From the NCBI GenBank assembly GCA_963715995.1, contig OY970283.1:3162001-3226000 (forward strand): a stretch of DNA of 64,000 nt. Direction: 5' to 3'. Of the stretch, positions 50,484 to 60,398 are shown piece by piece (positions within the stretch are counted from its first letter, which is position 1; every line of letters begins with the position of its first letter). The translations under genes and the position numbers were made by a program. This DNA comes from DATBDN01 sp963715995 (GTDB lineage Bacteria; Actinomycetota; Thermoleophilia; Solirubrobacterales; Thermoleophilaceae). Below the pieces are notes generated by a model. That model was given only the letters and a program-made list of their open reading frames with translations, searched no databases and was not told the origin of the DNA.

Positions 50484-51650
50484 ATGGGAGGCATGGGACG
50501 GCGCGGCTCGATACCGCTTGCGCGGGTGATGGGCATCCGGATCGGGGTCGACCCGAGCTGGTTCTTCGTGCTGTTCCTCTACATCTGGCTGCTGTCCTCG
50601 GGCTACAAGGACACCTTCGGGCCGGGGCACGACAACAAGGCCTTCGCGCTCGCGACCGTGTCGGCGTTCCTGTTCTTCGGCTCGGTGGTGCTGCACGAGC
50701 TCGGCCACGCACTGGCGGCGCGCCGCGACGGCATCCCGATCACGAGCATCAGCCTGTGGATGTTCGGCGGCATGGCCGACCTCAAGAGCGATCCCCGCAG
50801 CGCCGGCTCCGAGTTCCGGATCGCGGCCGCCGGGCCCGCCGTGACCGTGCTCGTCATCGTCGCGACGACCGTCGCAGGCTTCGCCGCGTTCGGGTCGGAC
50901 CGCTTCGAGGACGCGCTCGCCCTGCGCACGGGCACCAACCCGCCCGCCGTGGCCGTGGTGCTCGGCTGGCTGGCGAACATCAACCTCTTCGTGCTCGTGA
51001 TCAACCTGCTGCCCGCGCTGCCACTCGACGGCGGCCGCATCCTGCGCGCGATCGTGTGGTGGCGGACCGGCGACCGCCTCCGCGGGACCACCGCCGCGGC
51101 CCGCCTGGGCCGTGGATTCGCGCTGGTGGTCGGCGGTGTGGGTCTCTACATCCTCGTGTCCGGCAGCCTGCTGGGTCTCTGGCTCGTGGGGATCGCCTGG
51201 TTCCTGAACAGCGCGGCGCGCGGCGCCGAGCTCCAGGGGGCGCTGACCTCGCGGATCGAGGGACTGCGCGTGTCCGACGTGATGGACGCGCAGCCGGTCG
51301 CTATCGACGCGCGCACCAAGCTCGACGCCGCCGAGGACGAGTTCTTCCTGCGCTACGGCTACCCGTGGTTCCCGGTGATCGACCAGCCCGGCCACGTGCT
51401 CGGCGTGCTGACCAAGTCCAAGGTCGACCAGGTGCCGGAGAGCCTGCGCACCGAATACACGGCCGACCAGGTGATGATCGGCGACCCGGGCAGCTTCAAG
51501 ATCGACCAGGAGGCGCCGCTCGAGGCGCTGCTCCAGGCCGAGGGGCTGGCTCAGCTGGGCGCCCTCCTGGCCGTGGACGCGGAGGGCGTGCTGCGCGGAA
51601 TCGTGACCGCCGACCAGATCCGCCGCGCCCTGCGCCCGTCGCCGGTCTGA
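50484..51650 (+). CDS. Site-2 family zinc metalloprotease (M50) with CBS domains
   Basis: 388 residues from ATG 50484 (GAGGG ribosome site at 50471-50475; ATG 50493 is also possible). Membrane helices carry the zinc motif VVLHELGHALAARRDG near 71 and NLFVLVINLLPALPLDGGRI near 173, placing both catalytic parts in the membrane. A C-terminal CBS pair (about 265-385; VSDVMDAQPVAIDARTKLDA, WFPVIDQPGHVLGVLTKSKV) should bind an adenine nucleotide. It is like mycobacterial Rip3-type proteases, which cut membrane proteins, often anti-sigma factors. Whether the anti-sigma candidate at 26791 is a substrate is only speculation. Confidence 0.9.
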   Translation: MGGMGRRGSIPLARVMGIRIGVDPSWFFVLFLYIWLLSSGYKDTFGPGHDNKAFALATVSAFLFFGSVVLHELGHALAARRDGIPITSISLWMFGGMADLKSDPRSAGSEFRIAAAGPAVTVLVIVATTVAGFAAFGSDRFEDALALRTGTNPPAVAVVLGWLANINLFVLVINLLPALPLDGGRILRAIVWWRTGDRLRGTTAAARLGRGFALVVGGVGLYILVSGSLLGLWLVGIAWFLNSAARGAELQGALTSRIEGLRVSDVMDAQPVAIDARTKLDAAEDEFFLRYGYPWFPVIDQPGHVLGVLTKSKVDQVPESLRTEYTADQVMIGDPGSFKIDQEAPLEALLQAEGLAQLGALLAVDAEGVLRGIVTADQIRRALRPSPV

Positions 51651-51723
51651 AAGTCCCAAACCGTGAGCTGAGTGCCGGGCTTCACGCTGTCGGAGGACGC
51701 GCTCCCATAGACTGCCGCCCGGT

Positions 51724-53406
51724 TTGCCTAGCCATGACGTACTAGTGATCGGCGCCGGCCTGGCGGGACAGCGAGCGGCGCTGGCCGCCGCCGAGCTCGG
51801 CGTATCGGTGGGAATCCTCTCCAAGGTCCACCCGGTCCGCTCGCATTCGAACGCGGCCCAGGGCGGCATCAACGCCGCGCTCAATCCCGAGGATTCCTGG
51901 GAATCGCACGCCTACGACACCGTCAAGGGCTCGGACTTCCTGGGCGACCAGGACGCGATCGAGATCATGTGCCGCGAAGCGCCGCAGGCGATCCTCGACA
52001 TGGAGCACCTCGGCGTGACCTTCCACCGCAACGCGGAAGGCAAGCTCGGCACCCGCGCGTTCGGCGGAGCATCGGCCGCCCGTACCTACTACGTGGCCGA
52101 CATCACCGGCCAGGCCATCCTCCACGTCCTCTACGAGCAGCTCATGAAGCACAAGGTGGTGAGCCGCTACGAGGAGTGGTTCACCACGAAGCTGCTCCTG
52201 GCCGACGACGGCCGCATCGCCGGCTGCGTGGCGCGCAACATGCGCGACGGCCGCATGGAGCTGTTCCAGTCGAAGACCGTCATCCTCGCGATGGGCGGCA
52301 ACGGCCAGGTCTTCAACCCAACCACCAACGCGCTCATCTGCACGGGTGACGGCATCGCGCTGGCCTACGAGGCCGGCGCGCCGTTGATGGACATGGAGAT
52401 GATCCAGTACCACCCCACCACGCTTCAGGGGAACGGCCTGTTGATCACCGAGGGCGCCCGCGGCGAGGGCGCGCACCTCTACAACGCCGAGGGCGAGCGC
52501 TTCATGGAGAAGTACGCGCCGAACAAGATGGAGCTTGCCTCGCGCGACGTCGTCTCTCGCGCCGAGCAGACCGAGATCAACGAGGGCCGCGGCTTTCCCG
52601 ACGGCACCGTCGCGCTCGACATCACGGTCGTGCCGCGCAAGCGCATCCACGAGGCCCTGCGCGAGATCGTGAACGTCGGCCGCGACTTCGCCGGTGTCGA
52701 CATCACGCGCGAGCCGATCCACATCAAGCCCGGCAACCACTACGTCATGGGCGGCATCAAGACCGACGTCGAGGGCCACACCAACGTGCCCGGGCTCTAC
52801 GCGGCCGGCGAGTGTGCGTGCGTCTCCGTCCACGGCGGCAACCGCCTGGGCGCGAACTCGCTGCTGGACACGCTCATCTTCGGGCGCCGCTCCGGCGTGC
52901 ACGCAGCCGAGGTCGCGCGCGGCGTCTCCCAGCCGGACGTGCCGTGGTCGGTGGTCGAGGACGAGGAGCGCCGCATCAAGCAGATCGTCGACCGGCCGAA
53001 GGAGGGCCGCCGCGTCTCCGAGATCAAGGCCGACCTGGGCAAGGTCATGGACAAGCACGTGGCCGTCTTCCGCGACGAGGACGGCCTCCAGGAGGCCCTC
53101 GAGACCGTGCGCAACCTCAAGGAAGAGGCGAAGACCGTCTGGGTCGACGACAAGGGCACCGTCTTCAACCAGGACGTGCTCGGAGCGCTGGAGCTGCACT
53201 TCATGCTCGAGAACGCCGAGCCGATCGTGCTCGGCGCGATCGAGCGCAAGGAGAGCCGCGGAGCCCAGTTCCGCACCGACTTTCCCGAGCGCAACGACGA
53301 CGACTGGCTCAAGCACATCGTCATCACCAAGGAGGGCGACCAGGACCAGGTCTCCTACTCCGAGGTCACGATCACGCAGTGGCAGCCGGAAGAGAGGCGG
53401 TACTAG
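51724..53406 (+). CDS. sdhA: Succinate dehydrogenase/fumarate reductase flavoprotein subunit
   Basis: 560 residues. The FAD-binding VLVIGAGLAGQRAALAAAEL lies at 6-25, the covalent-flavin region VRSHSNAAQGGINAAL near 38-53, MIQYHPTTLQGNGLLITEGA near 222, RGEGAHLYNAEGERFM, IKPGNHYVMGGIKTD and LYAAGECACVSVHGGNRLGA near 357. It oxidises succinate to fumarate and passes electrons to SdhB. The start is a TTG at 51724, the only reasonable codon before the Rossmann motif. It leads a three-gene operon; sdhB follows after 3 bp. Confidence 0.95.
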   Translation: MPSHDVLVIGAGLAGQRAALAAAELGVSVGILSKVHPVRSHSNAAQGGINAALNPEDSWESHAYDTVKGSDFLGDQDAIEIMCREAPQAILDMEHLGVTFHRNAEGKLGTRAFGGASAARTYYVADITGQAILHVLYEQLMKHKVVSRYEEWFTTKLLLADDGRIAGCVARNMRDGRMELFQSKTVILAMGGNGQVFNPTTNALICTGDGIALAYEAGAPLMDMEMIQYHPTTLQGNGLLITEGARGEGAHLYNAEGERFMEKYAPNKMELASRDVVSRAEQTEINEGRGFPDGTVALDITVVPRKRIHEALREIVNVGRDFAGVDITREPIHIKPGNHYVMGGIKTDVEGHTNVPGLYAAGECACVSVHGGNRLGANSLLDTLIFGRRSGVHAAEVARGVSQPDVPWSVVEDEERRIKQIVDRPKEGRRVSEIKADLGKVMDKHVAVFRDEDGLQEALETVRNLKEEAKTVWVDDKGTVFNQDVLGALELHFMLENAEPIVLGAIERKESRGAQFRTDFPERNDDDWLKHIVITKEGDQDQVSYSEVTITQWQPEERRY

Positions 53407-53409
53407 CTC

Positions 53410-54516
53410 ATGCCCGAGTACACGCTCAAGCTCTACCGCTTCGACCCCGAGTCCGGCGAGGCCGCGCACTGGGAGAACTACGACGTCGACCTGCCCGAGC
53501 ACATGTCGGTGCTGGACGGCGTGCTCCAGGCGCGCGCCCAGCAGGACGGCTCGATCGGCATCCGCTGCTCGTGCCAGGCCGCCATCTGCGGCTCGTGCGC
53601 GGTGCGCATCAACGGCAAGACGCGGCTGGCGTGCAACACCAAGATCAGCGTGGCCGCCGACGAGGCCGAGAACCGCACGGGCGTTGGCGACATCGTCGTC
53701 GAGCCGATGGGCAACTACCCGGTCATCAAGGACCTGATCGTGGACATGGACGCCGTGCACTGGAAGAAGGTCCAGCGCGTGGTGCCGTGGCTGCTGCCCG
53801 ATGGCGACCCGCCGGAGCGCGAGTACATCGTGCCCGCCGAGTCGATGATCGACATCACGCAGTCGATGGCCTGCATCCAGTGCGGCGCCTGCGTGGGCGC
53901 CTGCCTGTCGCTCGAGGTCGATCCGGAGTTCATCGGGCCCGCCGCGCTCGCGAAGGCCTACCGCTTCGTCGGCGACCCGCGCGATGCCGCGACCGAGGAG
54001 CGCCTGCGCGACCTGGCCGAGGACCCGCACGGCCTCTTCGACTGCACGCACTGCTTCCAGTGCATCGAGGTCTGCCCGAAGGACGTGGCGCCGATGTCGC
54101 AGATCATGCGCCTGCGCCGCCGCGCCACCCAGGACTTCGAGATCAAGGACCGCAACAACGGCTACGGGCACGAGAAGGCGTTCACCGACCTGGTCGAGAC
54201 CTACGGCACGCTCCACGAGGCCCAGCTGCTGCCGCGCTCCTACGGCGAGGGCAGCTTCATCAAGGCCAATCTCTCGCCCCAGGGCCAGAAGAACCTCGCC
54301 GGGTCGCTGCCCACCGTCATCCGCGGTCTCGCGTCGGGGAAGGTCTCGCCCATGAAGGCGATCCGCCACCACAAGCTGCCCGACCAGAAGCAGATCAAGC
54401 GCATCTACAAGGAGATCGAGTCGAAGGACGAGCGCCTCGAGCTCAACCTCTACATCGTCGGCGAAGAAGGCGGCGAGGAAGAGGGCGCCATGGCCGAAGG
54501 GAGTCAGGAGTCCTGA
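53410..54516 (+). CDS. sdhB: Succinate dehydrogenase iron-sulphur subunit with C-terminal extension
   Basis: 368 residues, longer than the usual ~240. The N-terminal ferredoxin domain carries the [2Fe-2S] ligands in RCSCQAAICGSCAVRI near 52-67 and a further Cys in LACNTK. The two-cluster domain has ACIQCGACVGACLSLEV near 154 and CTHCFQCIEVCPKDVAP near 211-227. An extra ~125 residues follow (AFTDLVETYGTLHEAQLLPR, and a Glu/Gly-rich end). Such extensions occur in subunits that pair with HdrB-like CCG proteins in place of cytochrome b. Its stop overlaps the next start by 1 bp (TGATG). Confidence 0.94.
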   Translation: MPEYTLKLYRFDPESGEAAHWENYDVDLPEHMSVLDGVLQARAQQDGSIGIRCSCQAAICGSCAVRINGKTRLACNTKISVAADEAENRTGVGDIVVEPMGNYPVIKDLIVDMDAVHWKKVQRVVPWLLPDGDPPEREYIVPAESMIDITQSMACIQCGACVGACLSLEVDPEFIGPAALAKAYRFVGDPRDAATEERLRDLAEDPHGLFDCTHCFQCIEVCPKDVAPMSQIMRLRRRATQDFEIKDRNNGYGHEKAFTDLVETYGTLHEAQLLPRSYGEGSFIKANLSPQGQKNLAGSLPTVIRGLASGKVSPMKAIRHHKLPDQKQIKRIYKEIESKDERLELNLYIVGEEGGEEEGAMAEGSQES

Positions 54517-55418
54517 TGAAGGTTGCGTACTGGCCAGGCTGCGTCTCGCGCGGGTTCACCCCGGAGCTGCACGGATCGGTCGCGAAGGTGGCGCCGATCC
54601 TCGACCTCGAACTGGTGGAGCTCGATCGCGCCAACTGCTGCGGCGCCGGCGTGATCGCCGAGCACAACCAGGAGCTGGCCGACACCCTGAACGCGCGAAC
54701 GTTCGCGATGGCCCAGTCGGTTGACGGAGCGCTGGGCATGATGAACATCTGCTCCACCTGCCAGGGCGCGCAGTCGGAGTGCCAGGAGCGCCTCGACGCC
54801 GACACCGATTACCGCGAGCAGATCAACACGCACCTGAAACCCGAGGACCTGCATTACGAGCGTTCAGGCGCGTGGTGGAACAAGAACTTCATGTGGCTCC
54901 TGGTCGAGGAGATCGGCCTCGACAAGCTCAAGGAGAAGGTGGTGCGCCCGCTCGAAGGCCTGCGCGTGGCGCCCTTCTACGGCTGCTACATCGTGCGGCC
55001 GACCAAGCGGCTCGGCTACGCCGACCACCCCGACCGGGACCGCTACATGGAGATGGTCATCGAGGCGATCGGCGGCACGCCCGTGCACTACGCCGGCAAG
55101 CACAAGTGCTGCGGCTTCCCGGTGATCACGATGGCGAAGACGACGTCGCTGCGCCAGGCCGGCCGCCACATCGCCGACGCGATCGACGCCGACGCCGACT
55201 GCATGGTCACGCCGTGCCCGCTCTGCCACCTGAACCTGGATCTTCAGCAGTACGACGCCGCCAAGTACGTGGAGCGCGACCTCGGCCTGCCCGTGCTGCA
55301 TTTCCCGCAGATGATCGGTCTAGCCCTGGGCATCGAGCCCAAGGATCTGGGGATGAACAAGCACGTCGTGAAGACCAAGGACGTGCAGCGCAAGATTGCT
55401 GCGCTGGCTGCGGCCTAG
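54516..55418 (+). CDS. HdrB-like CCG-domain subunit of succinate dehydrogenase (SdhE/SdhC-type)
   Basis: 300 residues with two cysteine-rich CCG domains: WPGC at 6-9, LDRANCCGAGVIAEHNQELA near 36 and NICSTCQGAQSEC near 73 form the first; GCYIVRPTKR, KHKCCGFPVITMA near 196 and VTPCPLCHLNLD near 229 form the second. This is the heterodisulphide-reductase subunit-B fold, which binds a non-cubane iron-sulphur cluster. In archaeal and some bacterial (type E) succinate:quinone reductases such a subunit replaces the haem-bearing membrane anchor. No cytochrome b or SdhD-like gene follows, fitting that type. It is followed by a terminator at 55431. Confidence 0.9.
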   Translation: MKVAYWPGCVSRGFTPELHGSVAKVAPILDLELVELDRANCCGAGVIAEHNQELADTLNARTFAMAQSVDGALGMMNICSTCQGAQSECQERLDADTDYREQINTHLKPEDLHYERSGAWWNKNFMWLLVEEIGLDKLKEKVVRPLEGLRVAPFYGCYIVRPTKRLGYADHPDRDRYMEMVIEAIGGTPVHYAGKHKCCGFPVITMAKTTSLRQAGRHIADAIDADADCMVTPCPLCHLNLDLQQYDAAKYVERDLGLPVLHFPQMIGLALGIEPKDLGMNKHVVKTKDVQRKIAALAAA

Positions 55419-55430
55419 CCCTTAAACGAA

Positions 55431-55462
55431 AAGAGCGGGCCCCCCACGAGCCCGCTCCTTTC
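55431..55462 (+). terminator. Rho-independent terminator after the sdh operon
   Basis: GAGCGGGC (55433-55440) pairs with GCCCGCTC (55450-55457) around a 9-nt loop, followed by CTTTCT. It lies 14 bp after the stop of the CCG subunit gene. Confidence 0.85.
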
Positions 55463-55486
55463 TCCTTGGTGCGTACCCCAGTACCG

Positions 55487-55520
55487 CCCCGTGGAAGTGG
55501 AAGTCCACTTACTAACGGGG
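55487..55520 (-). terminator. Hairpin at the 3' end of the STAS gene, possible terminator
   Basis: Outer arms CCCCGT/ACGGGG and inner arms AAGTGGA/TCCACTT around a 2-nt centre. It overlaps the stop codon of the minus-strand STAS gene. There is no clear T-run. Confidence 0.45.
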
Positions 55521-55889
55521 TGGCGCAGAAGTTTCTTTCACTGGGACTCCAAGCCAGTCGAACGCATCCTGGCGAACCTCGAAGGCCTGCATCTGCTCGG
55601 TGATGCCGACCCGCTCCAGGTCGGCGTAGCCGGACTCGGTGGCGCAGACGACGGCCATCTCACCCTGGAAGTGCGACAGCCGGCGCTGGCTGCCGAGGAT
55701 TGCGCCAAGGACCAGGGGATCTACGTGCTCGGACTCCTGGAGGTCCACCAGAACCCGCTTGCAGCCTCCAGCCACCGCAGCGCTGAGTGCCTCGCGAAGG
55801 TCCTCAGCGGTCTGCGCATGTGCCTCGCGCTCTCCGGTGACCACACATATCCCCTGCCCCACGCGCGCAGCGTGGAAGCGTGTGTTCAT
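55512..55889 (-). CDS. STAS-domain protein (anti-sigma-factor antagonist-like)
   Basis: 125 residues. The fold pattern GQGICVVTGEREAHAQTAED, LREALSAAVAGGCKRVLVDL, HVDPLVLGAILGSQRRLSHF and GEMAVVCATESGYADLERVG matches STAS domains like SpoIIAA/RsbV. The usual phosphorylatable Ser/Thr in the DxSxxxD/STG loop is replaced: the loop reads LQESEHVDPLVLG, with Ser near 53 as the only candidate. It may therefore be a non-phosphorylated scaffold or use a different residue. No kinase or sigma gene is adjacent. A terminator-like hairpin overlaps its stop. Confidence 0.8.
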   Translation of the reverse strand: MNTRFHAARVGQGICVVTGEREAHAQTAEDLREALSAAVAGGCKRVLVDLQESEHVDPLVLGAILGSQRRLSHFQGEMAVVCATESGYADLERVGITEQMQAFEVRQDAFDWLGVPVKETSAPPR

Positions 55890-55910
55890 ATGTGCTCAAC
55901 ATTCCCTCAT

Positions 55911-56306
55911 CTAACTGTCCCCTAAACCGTCGAGGTAGCTCTTTGCGGTCCTTTTCGGTGCCCGAACGAGCCATGCCTCGACGACAACCTCCTCCAGGAC
56001 GTCGAGGGGGATCTCCGGAAGCCTGATCAGGACGGTCGGGTAGCCGTCGAAGTGCGGCGTCGTGAAGAAGACCTCGGGCTCGGACGCGATCAGGGCCTCC
56101 TTCGCCACCAGGTGCTCCACCCGGGCGCCCAGGATCGGGCCCTCCGGCGCCTCGGCGCCCAGTGCGTCGCGGTCGCTCTGACGCAGCGGCCGCTCCCACA
56201 CGAACAGCTTGCCGCCCACCTTCCAGGCGCGATTGCCGCGCATGTCCGACTCGGTCGCCTCGGGCATCGCGAGCGCGAGCCGGCTGACGTCGTCCCAGCT
56301 CGCCAA
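55911..56306 (-). CDS. MmcQ/YjbR-family DNA-binding-fold protein
   Basis: 131 residues: the start SWDDVSRLALAMPEATESDM, AWKVGGKLFVWERPL, LVAKEALIASEPEVFFTTPH, FDGYPTVLIRLPEIPLDVLE and the end VVEAWLVRAPKRTAKSYLDG are typical of the YjbR/CyaY-like fold. These proteins are called DNA-binding by fold similarity; their role is unknown. The TTG start at 56306 lies 4 bp after the asd stop, so it is probably the last or last-but-one gene of the lysC-asd transcript. Confidence 0.85.
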   Translation of the reverse strand: MASWDDVSRLALAMPEATESDMRGNRAWKVGGKLFVWERPLRQSDRDALGAEAPEGPILGARVEHLVAKEALIASEPEVFFTTPHFDGYPTVLIRLPEIPLDVLEEVVVEAWLVRAPKRTAKSYLDGLGDS

Positions 56307-56310
56307 GCGT

Positions 56311-57335
56311 CTAGGCCGCGGCGGGCACCCGCACCAGGCCGCGCTCGTGCAGCAGCTCGGCCAGCTGGACCGCGTTCGTGGCGGCGCCCTTGCGCAGGTT
56401 GTCGCCCACGATCCACAGGTTGAGGCAGCGCTCGTGCGATGGGTCGCGCCTGATGCGGCCCACGAGCACGTCGTCGCGCCCCTCGACGTCGACTGCGAGC
56501 GGGTAGAGGCCGTCGCCGGGGTTGTCCACGACCACCACGCCGGGGGCCGAGCCGAGCAGCTCGCGGCAGTCCTCGGCCGAGAGCGGCGCGCGCGTCTGCA
56601 CGTTCACCGACTCCGAGTGGCCCACCAGCACCGGCACGCGCGCGCAGGTGGCCGAGATCCCGATCTCCTCGCGGCCGAGGATCTTGCGCGTCTCGGCCAT
56701 CATCTTGCGCTCCTCGGTCGTGTAGTCGTCCCCGTCCTTGAACTTCTCGACCTGCGGCAGCACGTTGAAGGCGATCTGGTGCGGGTAGACCGACGGCGGC
56801 TCGGGCTGCTGGTCGTGCAGCAGCATGTGCGCCTGGCCGAGCAGCTCCTCGACGGCCTTCTGGCCGGTGCCCGACACCGACTGGTAGGTGGAGATCACAA
56901 GGCGCTCGATGCCGGCGGCGTCGTCGATCGGCTTCAGGGCGACCACCATCTGCATAGTCGAGCAGTTGGGGTTGGCCACGATGCCGCGGTGCTGCTCGAT
57001 CGCGTCCGGGTTGACTTCGGCCACCACGAGCGGCACGTCGTCGTGCATGCGCCAGAAGCTCGAGTTGTCGACCACCACGGCACCGGCGGCCACGAACTTC
57101 GGCGCCCACTCCTCCGACACGCCGCCGCCCGCGGAGAACATCGCCAGATCGAGATCCTGGATGTTGTCGTCGTTCAGCTCCCGGACCGTGAGCGTGGAGT
57201 CGCCGAACGGCAGCTCGCGCCCGGCCGAGCGCGCCGATGCCAACGGACGCACCTCGTCGGCGGGGAAGCCGCGCTCGCTCAGCACCTGGAGCATGCGCGT
57301 GCCGACGGCGCCGGTGGCGCCAACCACGGCCACCC

Positions 57336-57339
<4 letters not shown>
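56311..57339 (-). CDS. asd: Aspartate-semialdehyde dehydrogenase
   Basis: 342 residues from GTG 57339, which overlaps the lysC stop (GTGA). VRVAVVGATGAVGTRMLQVL is the NADP-binding start; FSAGGGVSEEWAPKFVAAGA, VVDNSSFWRMHDDVPLVVAE, the catalytic Cys in ANPNCSTMQMVVALKP near residue 132 and SVSGTGQKAVEELLGQ follow; ARVPVLVGHSESVNVQTRAP contains the active-site His. It reduces aspartyl phosphate to the semialdehyde for Lys, Met, Thr and diaminopimelate synthesis. An in-frame extension to 57432 is rejected because it lies within lysC. Confidence 0.96.
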
Positions 57340-58632
<1,293 letters not shown>

Positions 58633-58634
<2 letters not shown>

Positions 58635-59900
58635 GGCGGTCAAAGATAGCTTTCGACAGGTGCGGCGCACGATCCTCGTCCTTGCAGTGCTGGCGGCCGT
58701 CGCCGCGGTCGTGATCGTGGTCGTCCGCAGCGGCGGCAGCGACCAGCCGAAGTCGCTCGCGCTGCCCGCCGCGACGGCCAACGGAAGCGGGCCGCAGAGC
58801 CACGTCTCGTTCCTGGAGCGGCTGATCCCGCCCCCGGCACAGCAGGTGACCGGGCCGGCCGCGCCGCGCTCGCTGGCGGACCTCGCCCGCCGCTGCCGCT
58901 CGAACGCGCGGTGGCGCAGCTGTTCCTGTTCGGCTTCAACGGCAAGGACGACAGCGCGCCGGTGTTCACCGCGCTCGCGCGCCTGGACGTTGGCGGCCTG
59001 GTGGTCGACGGCCGCGACTACTCGGCTCCCCAGCAGCTCGCCGGCCTGACCGGCTCGCTCACCGCCGCCGCGGCGAGCGCGAAGCACATCCCGCCGTGGA
59101 TCCTGGGCGAGCAGGACGGCGGCGACTACTCGCAGTTCGACGACCTGCCGCCCACCCATCCGCCGGCCGACTTCCACGCGCCGGCTGACGCCGCCGCGGC
59201 GATCGCCGAGGCGGCGACGTCGCTGAAGGCGCTCGGCTTCAACGGCCTGCTGGAGCCGGACCTGGACGTGGCGGACCGCGACGGCCCGCTCGGCGCGCAG
59301 GCGTTCGCGAGCGACCCGGCGCTGGTCGCCGACTACGGCCGCCGCGTGGTTGCGGCCTGCCGGCAGCTGAAGCTCTTCTGCGCCGCCAAGCACTTCCCGG
59401 GTGTGGGCGCCGCCGACACCTCCACGGACGAGGGCCCGGCCCAGGTGGGCCTGCCGATCGGCCAGCTGATCCAGCGCGACGTGGTGCCGTTCGCGGCGGC
59501 GATCAAGGCCGGCATCCCCGGGATAGTCGTAGGCGAGGGCCTCTACGAGCCCGATGACTTCGTCACGCCGGCGGCGCTGTCGTCGAAGATCATCGGCGGC
59601 CTGCTGCGGCGGCGGCTGCGCTTCGGCGGGCTGGCCATCACCGACGACCTGGCTGACCCGGGCGTGAGCTCGTTCGCCCAGGTGCCGGACGCCGCCGTCG
59701 ACGCGCTGAAGGCCGGGGCGGACATGGTCTACATCTCAGGCGACCTGAGCGACCAGGAGGCCGCCTACGCGGCGGTGCTGAACGCCGTCCGTGAAGGACG
59801 CATTCCCGAGACGCAGGTGCGCCAGTCGCTGCTGCGGGTGCTGCTGACGAAGCGCAACTACGGCCTCGTGGCGCCGCCGGGCGCTCCGAGCAGCGGCTGA
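58633..59900 (+). pseudogene. Secreted GH3-family glycoside hydrolase (beta-N-acetylhexosaminidase-like), single-base frameshift
   Basis: The N-terminal frame (ATG 58633 or GTG 58660) encodes a membrane signal (ILVLAVLAAVAAVVIVVVRS) and a linker ending SLADLARR. One base is missing near 58893, and the next frame continues directly with LPLERAVAQLFLFGFNGKDD, the start of family GH3. Then come LGFNGLLEPDLDVADRDGPL, CAAKHFPGVGAADTSTDEGP (the KHFPG motif) and GLAITDDLADPGVSS near the usual Asp nucleophile. Members cleave N-acetylglucosamine from peptidoglycan fragments. After restoration the protein would be about 422 residues. The second part could start alone at GTG 58911 but would have no export signal. 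The 3' end overlaps the next minus-strand gene by 43 bp. Confidence 0.82.
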
Positions 59901-60106
59901 ACCTTGTGCCTCGAGTTGAACGCGTACATCGCCGCGATGCTGATCTCCGGCGAGCAGAGCGGGCAGTAGTGCGTGTCGGTGGCGGTTCTGATCCAGCCCG
60001 ACGGCGTGCGGTTGCGCGCCCGCACCGCGCTGGCGGGACCAAGGTCCAGCCGCGCCGGGCAGCAGTCGCAGCGGACGACCAGCCTGCCTGCCTCCTCGCT
60101 GAGCAC
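59858..60106 (-). CDS. Small CxxC-pair protein, paralogue of the next gene upstream
   Basis: 82 residues from GTG 60106 (uncertain). Two Cys pairs, VRCDCCPARLDLGP and HYCPLCSPE, suggest a zinc knuckle. It shares the layout and several words with the protein at 60145-60390 (GRLV..CD.C.ARLDLGPA, R..PSGW, C.LC.P). A run of nine G bases lies directly upstream of the start (60110-60118), so the true N-terminus might be in another frame if that run was miscounted. The function is unknown; it may bind metal or RNA. It is the last gene downstream of recR. Confidence 0.55.
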   Translation of the reverse strand: MLSEEAGRLVVRCDCCPARLDLGPASAVRARNRTPSGWIRTATDTHYCPLCSPEISIAAMYAFNSRHKVQPLLGAPGGATRP

Positions 60107-60144
60107 AGCGGGGGGGGGTTCGGGGTCCCCGCCGAGTTTCCTTG

Positions 60145-60390
60145 CTAGCCGAAGCGGCGCACGAAGCTCGACGTGAAGCCGGGCGCGCAGAGCGTGCACA
60201 GGTGGCTGTTGTCGCCGGTGGCCATCCAGCCGCTCGGCGAGCGCCTGGGGAACGGATCGCGCGCGTGAGTGGCGGGACCAAGGTCCAGGCGCGCATTGCA
60301 TCGATCGCAGCTGATCACCAGCCGCCCTCCGACTTCCCTCGTCACAAGGTCCACCTTATGCACGATTGCGGCCCGACGGAAGTCAACCAT
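60145..60390 (-). CDS. Small CxxC-pair protein (81 aa)
   Basis: 81 residues with an ATG at 60390, 8 bp after recR. The body has VISCDRCNARLDLGPATHAR and HLCTLCAPGF, two CxxC pairs that could hold one zinc. The paralogue 59858-60106 follows after 38 bp, so this is a tandem duplication with clear divergence. I know no family name. The position at the end of the dnaX-ybaB-recR group suggests co-transcription, but no link to recombination is shown. Confidence 0.68.
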   Translation of the reverse strand: MVDFRRAAIVHKVDLVTREVGGRLVISCDRCNARLDLGPATHARDPFPRRSPSGWMATGDNSHLCTLCAPGFTSSFVRRFG

Positions 60391-60398
60391 CCGTCCAC

